Source: Nitratireductor alexandrii (GTDB lineage Bacteria; Pseudomonadota; Alphaproteobacteria; Rhizobiales; Rhizobiaceae). Taken from it: a stretch of DNA of 64,000 nucleotides. The stretch covers positions 62,001 through 126,000 of the forward strand of contig NZ_RBVY01000001.1 of assembly GCF_004000215.1 (NCBI RefSeq), given 5' to 3'. The position numbers and the translations under genes were made by a program. The notes under the pieces were generated by a model. The model saw only the letters and a program-made list of their open reading frames with translations. It was not told the DNA's origin and did not search any database. Every line of letters begins with the position of its first letter. The stretch's first letter is position 1. Below, piece after piece: positions 51,353-59,826 of this stretch.

Positions 51353-52027
51353 GTGGACGAGCAGGTCGCACGCGAAGGCAACGGCGCCGCCAACCAGGAT
51401 CCGCTGGGCGAAAGGCTCAGGGCCCGGCGTCGCGAACTCGGCCTGACCCTCAAGCATGTCGCCGAAGGCGCGGGTCTGTCGGTCGGTTTCATCTCCCAGA
51501 TCGAACGCGGCATCACCACCCCGTCTCTGTGCTCGCTGGTGTCGGTCGCCCGCGTGCTCAAGGTGCATGTTTCGGAATTCCTCGCCCAGCCGCAACTGAC
51601 CGTTCCGACCACCCGGCACGACCAACGCCCGCATTACGCGGTCGGCTCCAATTCGCTCGTCTACGAGCGGCTGTCGGCCTCGTTTCCGGGAAACGTCCTG
51701 CGCAGCGTCATCATCCACGAACCGCCGGGATACCGTTCCGAACCGATCGCGCACGAGGGCGAGGAAATCTTCTACGTGCTTGCCGGCGGGATCACGGTCG
51801 AGGTCGAGGGCGAGGTCCATATCCTGGAGCCCGGCGATTCGATCCATTTTCCGTCGACCCGGGTCCACTCGTCCTGGAACCACACCGGCGCGCCGTCGAC
51901 CATCCTGCACACCTGCACGATGGACGTGTTCGGCGACGAGCCGGGCGATGCGACGCACAGCGTCGTGCCGGCGGTGCGCAAGAAGGGCGGCCGCCACCAA
52001 GCAACTGCCAAGAGCCAGAAACCATAG
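51353..52027 (+). CDS. XRE-family regulator with C-terminal cupin domain
   Basis: A 224-residue protein. The HTH_3 domain at about residues 20-75 reads LGERLRARRRELGLTLKHVA, EGAGLSVGFISQIERGITTP and SLVSVARVLKVHVSEFLA. The cupin at about 130-205 includes HEGEEIFYVLAGGITVEVEG, VHILEPGDSIHFPS and RVHSSWN. This regulator type senses a small ligand through the cupin and controls neighbouring amino-acid or polyamine catabolism. The GTG at 51353 follows GAGGGAG at 51341-51347 and is preferred to an ATG at 51296. The first binding-protein gene follows 10 bases after its stop. Confidence 0.88.
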   Translation: MDEQVAREGNGAANQDPLGERLRARRRELGLTLKHVAEGAGLSVGFISQIERGITTPSLCSLVSVARVLKVHVSEFLAQPQLTVPTTRHDQRPHYAVGSNSLVYERLSASFPGNVLRSVIIHEPPGYRSEPIAHEGEEIFYVLAGGITVEVEGEVHILEPGDSIHFPSTRVHSSWNHTGAPSTILHTCTMDVFGDEPGDATHSVVPAVRKKGGRHQATAKSQKP

Positions 52028-52037
52028 GGGAATTGTG

Positions 52038-53630
52038 ATGAACAGGATTTCGAAATCGCTTGCCGCGGCGCTGCTTGCCGCGACCACGCTCGCCGCCGCG
52101 CCGGCGCTTGCCGAAACCGTTTTGCGCCTCGACGAGGTGCCGGTCGGCGAACTCGATCCCGGCAAGGCGACCGACTACGCCGACTCCATCTTGATGTTCA
52201 ACATCTACGATACGCTGGTCATCCCGGCCCAGGGCGGTCCGGGCTATGTGCCGCATCTGGCCGAAAGCTACGAGGCCGACGGCAACGACTTCGTGTTCAC
52301 GCTGCGCCAGGACGTGAAATTCCAGAGCGGAAACCCGCTGACGGCCGACGACGTCGTGTTCTCCTTCGAGCGCATGAAGGCGCTTGGCCAGGGCCTGTCC
52401 TTCCTGTTCAAGAATGTCGACGGCGTCGAAAAGGTCGACGACACCACGGTGCGCTTCAAGCTCTCCCAGCCTTATTCGCCGTTCGTGGCCTCGCTGGTGC
52501 GCCTTCCGATCGTCGACAAGAAGCTGGTGATGGACAATCTCGGCGAGGGCGACGGCGAGATGAAGGATTGGGGCCAGGCGTTCCTGTCGGCCAACGGCGC
52601 GGGCACAGGCGCCTACAAGGTCGTCTCGCACAATCCGCAGGAAGAGACGGTGATGGCCAAGAACGCCGACTATTTCCTCGGCGTGGCCGACGTCGCGCCG
52701 GATACGGTGCGCTTCCGTTACGGGCTCGAGGCGGCCACCGTGCGCACGCTGATCGCGCAGGGCGAGCACGACATCTCCTCGCAATGGCTGCCGCCGGAAG
52801 TGTTGAAGTCGCTTGCCGCCGACGGCGCGCAGATGCTCAAGGAGACGGGCGGCGGCGCTTTCTACATCAAGATGAACACCGCCAAGGCGCCGCTCGACGA
52901 CGTCAATTGCCGGCTCGCGCTCGCCAGTGCCTATGACTACGCCTCCGGCCTCAAGATGGTCGCCGTCACCGACGACGTGGCGCAGGGCTCGCCGGCGACC
53001 GGCGGCGTGCCGGTCGGCATGTACGGCGCCAAGCCGGCCTCCGAGGCGATGAACCGCGACCTGGAAAAGGCCAAAGAGCACCTGGCCGCGTGCAAATACA
53101 AGCCCGAGGATTTCAATCTCGAAATCTCCTGGATCGGCGAGGTGCCGATCGAAGAGCGTTTCGCGCTTCTCATGCAGGCGAATTTCGCCGAGCTCGGCAT
53201 CAAGTCGGAGATCAGGAAACTGCCATGGGCGCTGTTCACCGAACAAGTGACCAAGCCGGAGAATACGCCGCATATCTCGCAGATCTTCGCCAACGCGGTC
53301 ACCGGCGATCCCGACACGCTGCTTTATCCGATGTACCATTCCTCGGCCGCCGGCACCTGGCAGTCGCCGGAATATCTGAAGGACGAGGCGGTGGACGCCG
53401 CCCTGGAGAAGGGGCGCGCGGAGACCAGCGACGAGGGCCGCCAGGCCGCCTACACGGCCCTCAACGACCGGCTGATGGAGATCGCCCCGTCGATCTACGC
53501 CTATGACCGCCAGTCGATCTTCGCCGCCTCCGACCGGGTCAAGGTGCCGGCGCTGTCCGATCCCGCCAAGGCGTTCGGGCTGGACGGTTTCGGCTTCACC
53601 TTCCGGCTCATGGAAATGACCGCAGAGTAA
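52038..53630 (+). CDS. ABC transporter solute-binding protein (family 5) of the hyu operon
   Basis: A 530-residue periplasmic protein with Sec signal (KSLAAALLAATTLAAAPALA). The family 5 pattern is visible: LDPGKATDYADSILMFNIYD, PHLAESYEADGNDFVFTLRQ, DVKFQSGNPLTADDVVFSFE and NCRLALASAYDYASGLKMVA. It should bind a peptide-like or cyclic amide substrate and feed the permeases downstream. It is followed by a GC hairpin (53641-53672), matching the two other transporter operons in the window. Confidence 0.92.
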   Translation: MNRISKSLAAALLAATTLAAAPALAETVLRLDEVPVGELDPGKATDYADSILMFNIYDTLVIPAQGGPGYVPHLAESYEADGNDFVFTLRQDVKFQSGNPLTADDVVFSFERMKALGQGLSFLFKNVDGVEKVDDTTVRFKLSQPYSPFVASLVRLPIVDKKLVMDNLGEGDGEMKDWGQAFLSANGAGTGAYKVVSHNPQEETVMAKNADYFLGVADVAPDTVRFRYGLEAATVRTLIAQGEHDISSQWLPPEVLKSLAADGAQMLKETGGGAFYIKMNTAKAPLDDVNCRLALASAYDYASGLKMVAVTDDVAQGSPATGGVPVGMYGAKPASEAMNRDLEKAKEHLAACKYKPEDFNLEISWIGEVPIEERFALLMQANFAELGIKSEIRKLPWALFTEQVTKPENTPHISQIFANAVTGDPDTLLYPMYHSSAAGTWQSPEYLKDEAVDAALEKGRAETSDEGRQAAYTALNDRLMEIAPSIYAYDRQSIFAASDRVKVPALSDPAKAFGLDGFGFTFRLMEMTAE

Positions 53631-53640
53631 CCCCCAGGAC

Positions 53641-53672
53641 GCCGGCCGGCGGCAGGCGCGCCGTCGGCCGGC
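53641..53672 (+). other. GC hairpin between binding-protein and permease genes of the hyu operon
   Basis: GCCGGCCGGCGGC (53641-53653) pairs with GCCGTCGGCCGGC (53660-53672) around AGGCGC, with one G-U pair. It starts ten bases after the stop codon and lacks a U-tract. It is a likely mRNA-stabilising or partial-termination element. Confidence 0.7.
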
Positions 53673-53695
53673 ACCGCGCATCACGGGTAAGCATC

Positions 53696-54721
53696 ATGCC
53701 GCCAGTCGTCCGCCTCCTTGCGAAGCGGCTGGGGACCTCCCTGATCGTCCTTGTCGGGGTCTCCATGCTGATCTTCACCATCGCCCGGGTCATCCCCGGC
53801 GATCCCGCGCGCATCGCGCTCGGCCCCAACGCCACGCCCGAGCAGGTGGAGACGCTGCGCGAGCGGCTGCACCTCGATGAGGCGCTTCCGGTCCAGTACG
53901 GCTACTTCCTGCGCGACCTGTCGCGCGGCGATCTCGGCATATCGCTTTATACCAACCGGCCGGTGACGGCCGACATCGCCCAGTTCCTGCCGGCGACGCT
54001 GGAGCTGATCCTCGTGGCCGGACTGATGATGATCCTGATCGGCCTGCCGCTCGGCGTGATCGCGGCGCGCTATCGCGGCTCGTGGGCAGACCATGCGGTG
54101 CGCATCTTCACGCTGCTCGGCGTGTCGGCGCCCAGTTTCGTCTGGGCGGTGATCCTGATGCTGATCTTCGCCTTCTACCTGCCGCTGTTTCCGATCGCCG
54201 GGCGCATCGCCGATAGTTACGCCATCGCCTCCGTCACCGGCTTCCTGACCATCGACACGCTGATAGCCGGCAATCTCGCCGCTTTCGGCAGCGCCGCCTG
54301 GCACATCGTGCTGCCGGCCTTCGCGCTGTCGCTGTCGGGGATCGGCCAGGCGGCGCGGCTGACGCGCTCCAACATGGTCGAGACCTACGACAAGCCGTTC
54401 ATCGAGATGGCGCGGTCCTACGGCTTTCCCGAGCGCCGCATCGCGCGACGCTTCGCCTTCCGTCCATCGCTGATCCCCTCGCTGACGATCATCGGCCTCG
54501 ATTTCGCGGCCATGCTCGGCAACGCCTTCCTGGTCGAGGCGGTGTTCGCCTGGCCGGGCCTGTCGCGCTACGGCGTCGCGGTGATCCTGCGCAAGGACCT
54601 GAACGCCATCGTCGGCACGGTTTTGATCATCTCGGCCATGTTCCTGCTGGTCAACATCATCGTCGACCTCCTGATCGCCTTCATCAATCCACGCATCCGT
54701 TATTCGCAGAGGGCGTCATGA
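53696..54721 (+). CDS. ABC transporter permease (DppB-like) of the hyu operon
   Basis: A 341-residue permease with first helix LAKRLGTSLIVLVGVSMLIF, the RVIPGDPARIALGPNAT loop, SAPSFVWAVILMLIFAFYLP, and the EAA region YDKPFIEMARSYGFPERRIA. Six membrane helices are expected. It overlaps the next permease gene by four bases. The two form the membrane channel of the importer. Confidence 0.92.
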   Translation: MPPVVRLLAKRLGTSLIVLVGVSMLIFTIARVIPGDPARIALGPNATPEQVETLRERLHLDEALPVQYGYFLRDLSRGDLGISLYTNRPVTADIAQFLPATLELILVAGLMMILIGLPLGVIAARYRGSWADHAVRIFTLLGVSAPSFVWAVILMLIFAFYLPLFPIAGRIADSYAIASVTGFLTIDTLIAGNLAAFGSAAWHIVLPAFALSLSGIGQAARLTRSNMVETYDKPFIEMARSYGFPERRIARRFAFRPSLIPSLTIIGLDFAAMLGNAFLVEAVFAWPGLSRYGVAVILRKDLNAIVGTVLIISAMFLLVNIIVDLLIAFINPRIRYSQRAS

Positions 54722-55551
54722 AGCGGGCAGCCTATATCCTGGTGCGCAATCCGCTGTCGCTGACCGGCGTGATCCTGATTGCGCTGGTGGTGTTCGGCGC
54801 GCTGTTCGCCGACCTGATCGCGCCGTTCCCCGAGCATCGCGGCGCGGTGGTCGATTTCGCCAATTTCAACAAGCCGCCGGAATGGCCCTATCTGTTCGGC
54901 ACCGACCTGGTCGGGCGCGACCTGTTCTCGCGCATCCTCTACGCCTACCGGATCTCGCTGCTGCTCGGCGTGGTCGTGCTCGCGATCGCGGTCCCGATCG
55001 GTGTGACGATCGGGCTGGTCGCCGGCTATGTCGGCGGCTGGGTCGAATATGTGCTGATGCGCATCACCGACGTGTTCCTGTCGATCCCGCCGCTGGTGCT
55101 GGCCATGTCGATGATGGGCCTGCTTGAACCGACACTGACCAACGGCATGCTGGCCGTCACGGCGATGTGGTGGCCCTGGTATACGAGGCTGGTCTACAAT
55201 CTGACCCGTTCCGAGAAGGAAGAGGGCTACGTGCTGGCCGCCGAGGTGATCGGCGCCTCCAGAGCGCACACCATCTTCCGCGAGATCCTGCCCAATTGCG
55301 TGCCGTCGATCGTCACCAAGATGACGCTCGATCTGGGTTTCGTCATCCTGATCGCCTCCTCGCTGTCCTTCCTCGGCCTGGGCGTGCAGCCGCCGACGCC
55401 CGATCTCGGCTCGATGGTCGCCGACGGCGCGAAATACCTGCCCGATTCCTGGTGGCTGACGGTGTTTCCGGGGCTGGCGATCCTGGTCGCGGTGTTCGGC
55501 TTCAACCTGCTCGGCGACGCGCTGCGCGACATTCTGGGGGTCGACCAATGA
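54718..55551 (+). CDS. ABC transporter permease (DppC-like) of the hyu operon
   Basis: A 277-residue permease. N-terminal helix SLTGVILIALVVFGALFADL; then LFGTDLVGRDLFSRILYAYR (the OppC-type signature); and EAA region EEGYVLAAEVIGASRAHTIF. It overlaps both neighbours by four bases (ATGA). It is shorter at the N-terminus than the DppC-like permease at 39908, which carries an extra polar leader. Confidence 0.92.
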   Translation: MKRAAYILVRNPLSLTGVILIALVVFGALFADLIAPFPEHRGAVVDFANFNKPPEWPYLFGTDLVGRDLFSRILYAYRISLLLGVVVLAIAVPIGVTIGLVAGYVGGWVEYVLMRITDVFLSIPPLVLAMSMMGLLEPTLTNGMLAVTAMWWPWYTRLVYNLTRSEKEEGYVLAAEVIGASRAHTIFREILPNCVPSIVTKMTLDLGFVILIASSLSFLGLGVQPPTPDLGSMVADGAKYLPDSWWLTVFPGLAILVAVFGFNLLGDALRDILGVDQ

Positions 55552-56438
55552 GCGCGCCGACGCTGCGGATCGCCGATCTCGGCCTCGGCTTCCGGACATG
55601 GGCCGGGCCGGTCGAGGTGCTGCACGGCATCTCGCTTCACATCAACAAGGGCGAGCGCGTGGCGCTGGTCGGCGAATCCGGCTCCGGCAAATCGGTCACC
55701 GCGCGCATCGTTCTCGGCCTGCTGCAGGAGCTCAAGAGCGCCCGCATCTCCGGCACGGTCGAATTCGAGGGTCGCGATCTCGACCGCCTGTCGGCGCGCG
55801 AGCGCCACGCGTTGCGCGGCACTAGAATGTCGATGATCTTCCAGGATCCGACCTCCTCGCTCAATCCGGTCTACCGGATCGCGCCGCAGTTTCACGAGGT
55901 CTTGAAGCGCGCCGAACCGGCGATCTCCGAGGCCGCCGCCCGCGCCAGGGCCGCCGCGCTGCTTTCGGCCGTCGCCATCCCCGAGCCTGAGCGCGCGCTG
56001 GACTCCTATTCCTTCCAGCTCTCCGGCGGCATGAACCAGCGCGTCATGATCGCCATGGCGCTCGCCAACGAGCCGGCGCTCTTGATCGCCGACGAGCCGG
56101 GCACGGCGCTCGACGTCACCGTTCAGGCGCAGACGCTGGCGCTGATGCGCGACATGGTCGAAGAGCACCACACCTCGGTGCTGTTCATCTCCCACAATCT
56201 CGGCGTGGTGCGCGAGTTCGCCGACCGGGTCTACGTCATCTACAAGGGCCGCATCGTCGAGCACGCCACCGCCGAGGGCCTGTTCGCCGATCCGCGCCAT
56301 CCCTATACGCGCGCACTGTTATCGGCGGTGCCGCGCATCACCGGCGGCGGCATTCCCGAGATCGAGGACGTGTCGGAGGATTATTTCCAGCCGCTCGTCG
56401 TGCACGAGGGCTGCGGCGAGCCGGAGGGCGCGGCATGA
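55548..56438 (+). CDS. ABC transporter ATP-binding protein (DppD-like) of the hyu operon
   Basis: A 296-residue ATPase: Walker [18 protein letters not shown], signature [20 protein letters not shown], Walker [17 protein letters not shown], and H-loop FISHNLGVV. The usual C-terminal oligopeptide extension with its cysteine cluster is shortened here, leaving only the [12 protein letters not shown] end. It overlaps the permease and next ATPase genes by four bases each. Confidence 0.92.
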   Translation: MSAPTLRIADLGLGFRTWAGPVEVLHGISLHINKGERVALVGESGSGKSVTARIVLGLLQELKSARISGTVEFEGRDLDRLSARERHALRGTRMSMIFQDPTSSLNPVYRIAPQFHEVLKRAEPAISEAAARARAAALLSAVAIPEPERALDSYSFQLSGGMNQRVMIAMALANEPALLIADEPGTALDVTVQAQTLALMRDMVEEHHTSVLFISHNLGVVREFADRVYVIYKGRIVEHATAEGLFADPRHPYTRALLSAVPRITGGGIPEIEDVSEDYFQPLVVHEGCGEPEGAA

Positions 56439-57247
56439 CCGGTCTTTTGTCGTTGCGCAACGTCTCCAAGGTCTTCACCCTCGGCCAGCGCGAGATCCGC
56501 GCCGTCGACGATGTCTCGTTCGACGTCGTGGAGGGCGAGTGCCTGGCCATCGTCGGCGAGAGCGGGTCGGGCAAGTCGACCATCGCCAACATGATCCTCG
56601 GCATCTACCCGCCCTCGATGGGCACGATCGCCTGGCGCGGCGACGTGCTGCCGGCGCGGCGCGAGCTGCGCCATCGCCGCGCGATCCAGCTCGTCCAGCA
56701 GAACCCGCTCTCCTCGCTCAACCCGCGCCGGTCGGTGGGCGCGTCGCTGCGCCTGCCGCTCGACGTGCACGGCATCGGCGACCGCTCGCACCGCGCCGAC
56801 AGGGTCGCGCGGCTGCTCGAGGAGGTCGGCCTGCCGGCGGACTTCATGAACCGCTCGCCCGCGGCCCTGTCGGGCGGCCAGCGCCAGCGCGTGGCGATCG
56901 CGCGGGCGCTGGCCAGCGAGTCCGACCTGGTCGTGCTCGACGAGCCGACCTCGGCGCTCGACGTGCTCGTCCAGGCGCGGGTTTTGAAGCTGCTCGCCGA
57001 TCTGCGCGACAAGCGCGGGCTGACCTATGTGTTCATCACCCACGACTTGTCGGTGGTGCGCAACATCGCCGACCGCGTCGCCGTGTTCGAGAAGGGCTGC
57101 CTGCGCGAGCTGGGCACGACCGAAGCGATATTCGCCAATCCGCAGCACGCCTATACCCGCCGCCTGATCGCCGCCGTGCCGGTGGTCGCCGACGCGGAGG
57201 TGGCGTTGCGCAACCGCTTGATGGAGAACGACGATGCAGCCGCCTGA
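56435..57247 (+). CDS. ABC transporter ATP-binding protein (DppF-like) of the hyu operon
   Basis: A 270-residue ATPase: Walker [20 protein letters not shown]-loop IQLVQQNPLSSLNPR, signature ALSGGQRQRVAIARALA, Walker B DLVVLDEPTSALDV. It is somewhat short for DppF and lacks the C-terminal cysteine-rich extension. Its end overlaps the GAF-domain gene by 14 bases, which ties transporter and catabolic genes into one operon. Confidence 0.92.
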   Translation: MTGLLSLRNVSKVFTLGQREIRAVDDVSFDVVEGECLAIVGESGSGKSTIANMILGIYPPSMGTIAWRGDVLPARRELRHRRAIQLVQQNPLSSLNPRRSVGASLRLPLDVHGIGDRSHRADRVARLLEEVGLPADFMNRSPAALSGGQRQRVAIARALASESDLVVLDEPTSALDVLVQARVLKLLADLRDKRGLTYVFITHDLSVVRNIADRVAVFEKGCLRELGTTEAIFANPQHAYTRRLIAAVPVVADAEVALRNRLMENDDAAA

Positions 57248-57737
57248 CTACGCGCCATTCGTGAACGAGGCAGCGCGCGCCGATAACCAGCCGCAGGCCG
57301 CCTTCGACGCCTTGTGCGCGCTGACCGAGCAGATCGTCGGCGTGAAACTGTTCACCATCATGACTCACGACGCCAAGAACGGCGTCGCCGGGCGGATCTA
57401 TTCCAACATGCCCGACGCCTATCCCGTGTCCGGCACCAAGCCGGCCAACGAGACCGACTGGTCGCGCCTGGTGATCGGCCAGAGAAAGACCTTCGTGGCC
57501 AACGACATCGACGGCATCCGCGCCGTCTTCGACGACCACGAGCTGATCCGCACGCTCGGCTGCGAAAGCGTCATCAACGTGCCGATCGAGATCGACGGCA
57601 AGGTCGCCGGCACTATCAACTGCCTGCACGAAGCCGGTTTCTACACACCCGAGCGGGTCGCCGCCGCCGAAGCGCTCAAGCTTCCCGGCATGGTCTGCCT
57701 GCTCCTGAACGAACGCCTTCAGCCCAGGGGAGCCTGA
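57234..57737 (+). CDS. GAF-domain protein inside the transporter/hyu operon
   Basis: A 167-residue protein that is nearly all GAF domain. Visible elements are AAFDALCALTEQIVGVKLFT, YPVSGTKPANETDWSRLVIG, ETDWSRL, and the core CESVINVPIEIDGKVAGTIN with its C..N strand. Free-standing GAF proteins of this sort bind small ligands or act as small hydrolytic or sensing partners. The start overlaps the preceding ATPase gene by 14 bases, with GGAGAAC before it. Its role in the pathway is unknown. Confidence 0.85.
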   Translation: MQPPDYAPFVNEAARADNQPQAAFDALCALTEQIVGVKLFTIMTHDAKNGVAGRIYSNMPDAYPVSGTKPANETDWSRLVIGQRKTFVANDIDGIRAVFDDHELIRTLGCESVINVPIEIDGKVAGTINCLHEAGFYTPERVAAAEALKLPGMVCLLLNERLQPRGA

Positions 57738-57739
57738 CA

Positions 57740-59815
57740 ATGGCCGCAAACACCATCCGCGTCACGACCGATGTCGGCGGAACCTTCACCGATCTGGTGT
57801 GCTTCGAGACCGACGGCACGACCGGCGAGGCCCGCATCGTCACGGCGAAGTCCGACACCACGCCGCCCGATTTCGAACAGGGCGTGCTCAACGTCATCGC
57901 CAAGGCCGGCGTCGACCCCGCCGCGATCGACTTCCTGGCGCATGGCACGACCGTGGTCATCAACGCCTTGACCGAGCGCAAGGGCGTCAAGGTCGGCCTG
58001 ATCACCACCGAGGGTTTCCGCGACACGCTGGAGATCGCGCGCGGCAACCGGCCCGACTTCTTCAACCTGCACTACGAGAAGCCGAAACCCTTCGTGCCGC
58101 GCTATCTGCGCCGCGAGCTGCCCGGCCGCATCAGCTACAAGGGCGAGGAGATGAAGCCGCTCGACCTGTCCGGTCTTGCCGCGATCCTCGACGATTTCAA
58201 GGCCGACGGCGTCGAGGCGGTGGCGATCAGCTTCCTGCATTCCTACGCCAATCTGTCGCACGAGCAGGCCGCGCTCGCCGAGGTGCGCAGATTGTGGCCG
58301 GAGGTCTCGGTCGTGTCCTCGCACCAGATCACCCGCGAATGGCGCGAATACGAGCGCACCAACACCGCCGTGCTGTCGGCCTATGTCCAGCCGATCGCCG
58401 AGCGCTATCTGTCGCGGCTGGCCGGCGGGCTCAAGGAAAAGGGCCTCAAGGGCAGCCCCTACATCATGCAGTCCAATTGCGGGGTCGATTCTCTGGAAAG
58501 CGTCTCCAAGATCCCGATCACCATGGTCGAATCCGGTCCGGCCTCGGGCTTCTGGGGTGCGGCCGAGCTCGGCAAGCTGATCGGCGCGCCCAACGTGCTG
58601 GCGCTCGACATCGGCGGCACGACGGCGAAGTGCTCGCTGATCGAGGACGGCCAGGTCAAGATCATGACCGATTACTGGATCGAGCGCGACCGCACCTCGG
58701 CCGGTTATCCGATCATGGTGCCGGTGGTCGATCTGGTCGAGATCGGCAATGGCGGCGGCTCGATCGCCTGGGTCGACGATTTCGGCAAGCTGCATGTCGG
58801 TCCGCAATCGGCCGGCGCGATGCCGGGCCCGGCCGCCTATGGCCGCGGCGGCGACAACGCCACCACCACCGACGCCAATCTCTGGCTCGGCCGCATCAAC
58901 CGCGACTATTTCTGCGGCGGCGAGGTCACGGCCGACATGGCGGCCTCGGAAAAGGCGATCCGCGCCGTCGGCGACAAGCTCGGCGTCGACGCCGAGGAGG
59001 CGGCGCGCGGCATCATCCGCATCGCCAACAACAACATGGTCAACGCGCTCAAGCTGGTCTCCCTCAACCGCGGCCACGATCCGCGCGACTTCACCCTGGT
59101 CGCCTTCGGCGGCGGCGGCGCCATGCATGCCGTGGCGCTGGGCCAGGAGCTCGGCGTCAAGAAGGTGGTCGTGCCGGCCGGTGCCGCGGTGTTCTCGGCC
59201 TGGGGCATGATGATGTCGGACCTGCGCCGCGACTATTTCGTCACCAGGCTGGCCGACCTCAAGCCCGGCGCGGCCAAGGCGGTCGAGGCGCTGTTCGCCG
59301 AAACCGAGGCCCAGGCGCGCAAGCAGTTCACCGACGAGGGCGTGCCGGCCGAAAAGGTCAAGTTCCTGCGCTACGGCAAGTTCCGCTACCAGAACCAGGA
59401 GCACACCACCGAAGTGCTGATCGAGGAGGGCGCCATCACCGACGACCGCCTCGCCGGCATCGAGGCCGCCTTCCACGAGGCCTATGAGCGCGAATACACC
59501 TACCGCCTCGAGGCGCCGGTGGAACTGGTCGGCATCCATCTGGTCGCCTCGGCCGAGGTCGGCAAGCTGACCATGACCGAGCGCCAGCCGACCGGCACGC
59601 CGTCGAGCGCGGCCCTGAAGGGGAACCGCGACGTCGACTACGCGCTGGAAGGCGTCCACACGGCCGCGATCTACGACGGCACCAAGCTGGAACCGGGCAT
59701 GCGTTTCGACGGCCCGGCGATCGTGGAGGACCCCGGCACCACGGTGGTGATCCATCCCGGCAACGCGGTCGAAATCGACGGTTACGGCAATATCCACATC
59801 ACTCTGTCGCAGTGA
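57740..59815 (+). CDS. hyuA: Hydantoinase/oxoprolinase subunit A (HyuA-like)
   Basis: A 691-residue protein. The N-terminal RVTTDVGGTFTDLVCFETD is the Hydant_A_N ATP-binding motif; FLAHGTTVVINALTERKGVK follows. The ASKHA-type centre is VLALDIGGTTAKCSLIEDGQ, and VDLVEIGNGGGSIAWVDDFG and FTLVAFGGGGAMHAVALG complete the family. With HyuB it forms an ATP-dependent enzyme that opens N-cyclic amides such as hydantoins, 5-oxoproline or N-methylhydantoin; the same fold is used by acetone and acetophenone carboxylases. Substrate here is unknown. The ATG at 57740 begins two bases after the GAF stop. Confidence 0.92.
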   Translation: MAANTIRVTTDVGGTFTDLVCFETDGTTGEARIVTAKSDTTPPDFEQGVLNVIAKAGVDPAAIDFLAHGTTVVINALTERKGVKVGLITTEGFRDTLEIARGNRPDFFNLHYEKPKPFVPRYLRRELPGRISYKGEEMKPLDLSGLAAILDDFKADGVEAVAISFLHSYANLSHEQAALAEVRRLWPEVSVVSSHQITREWREYERTNTAVLSAYVQPIAERYLSRLAGGLKEKGLKGSPYIMQSNCGVDSLESVSKIPITMVESGPASGFWGAAELGKLIGAPNVLALDIGGTTAKCSLIEDGQVKIMTDYWIERDRTSAGYPIMVPVVDLVEIGNGGGSIAWVDDFGKLHVGPQSAGAMPGPAAYGRGGDNATTTDANLWLGRINRDYFCGGEVTADMAASEKAIRAVGDKLGVDAEEAARGIIRIANNNMVNALKLVSLNRGHDPRDFTLVAFGGGGAMHAVALGQELGVKKVVVPAGAAVFSAWGMMMSDLRRDYFVTRLADLKPGAAKAVEALFAETEAQARKQFTDEGVPAEKVKFLRYGKFRYQNQEHTTEVLIEEGAITDDRLAGIEAAFHEAYEREYTYRLEAPVELVGIHLVASAEVGKLTMTERQPTGTPSSAALKGNRDVDYALEGVHTAAIYDGTKLEPGMRFDGPAIVEDPGTTVVIHPGNAVEIDGYGNIHITLSQ

Positions 59816-59826
59816 GGAGAGGCGAG

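Noticed and set aside
57719-59797. Long minus-strand open frame opposite hyuA
   Set aside because: Shadow of the plus-strand HyuA gene, rich in Gly/Asp/His runs with no recognisable domain.
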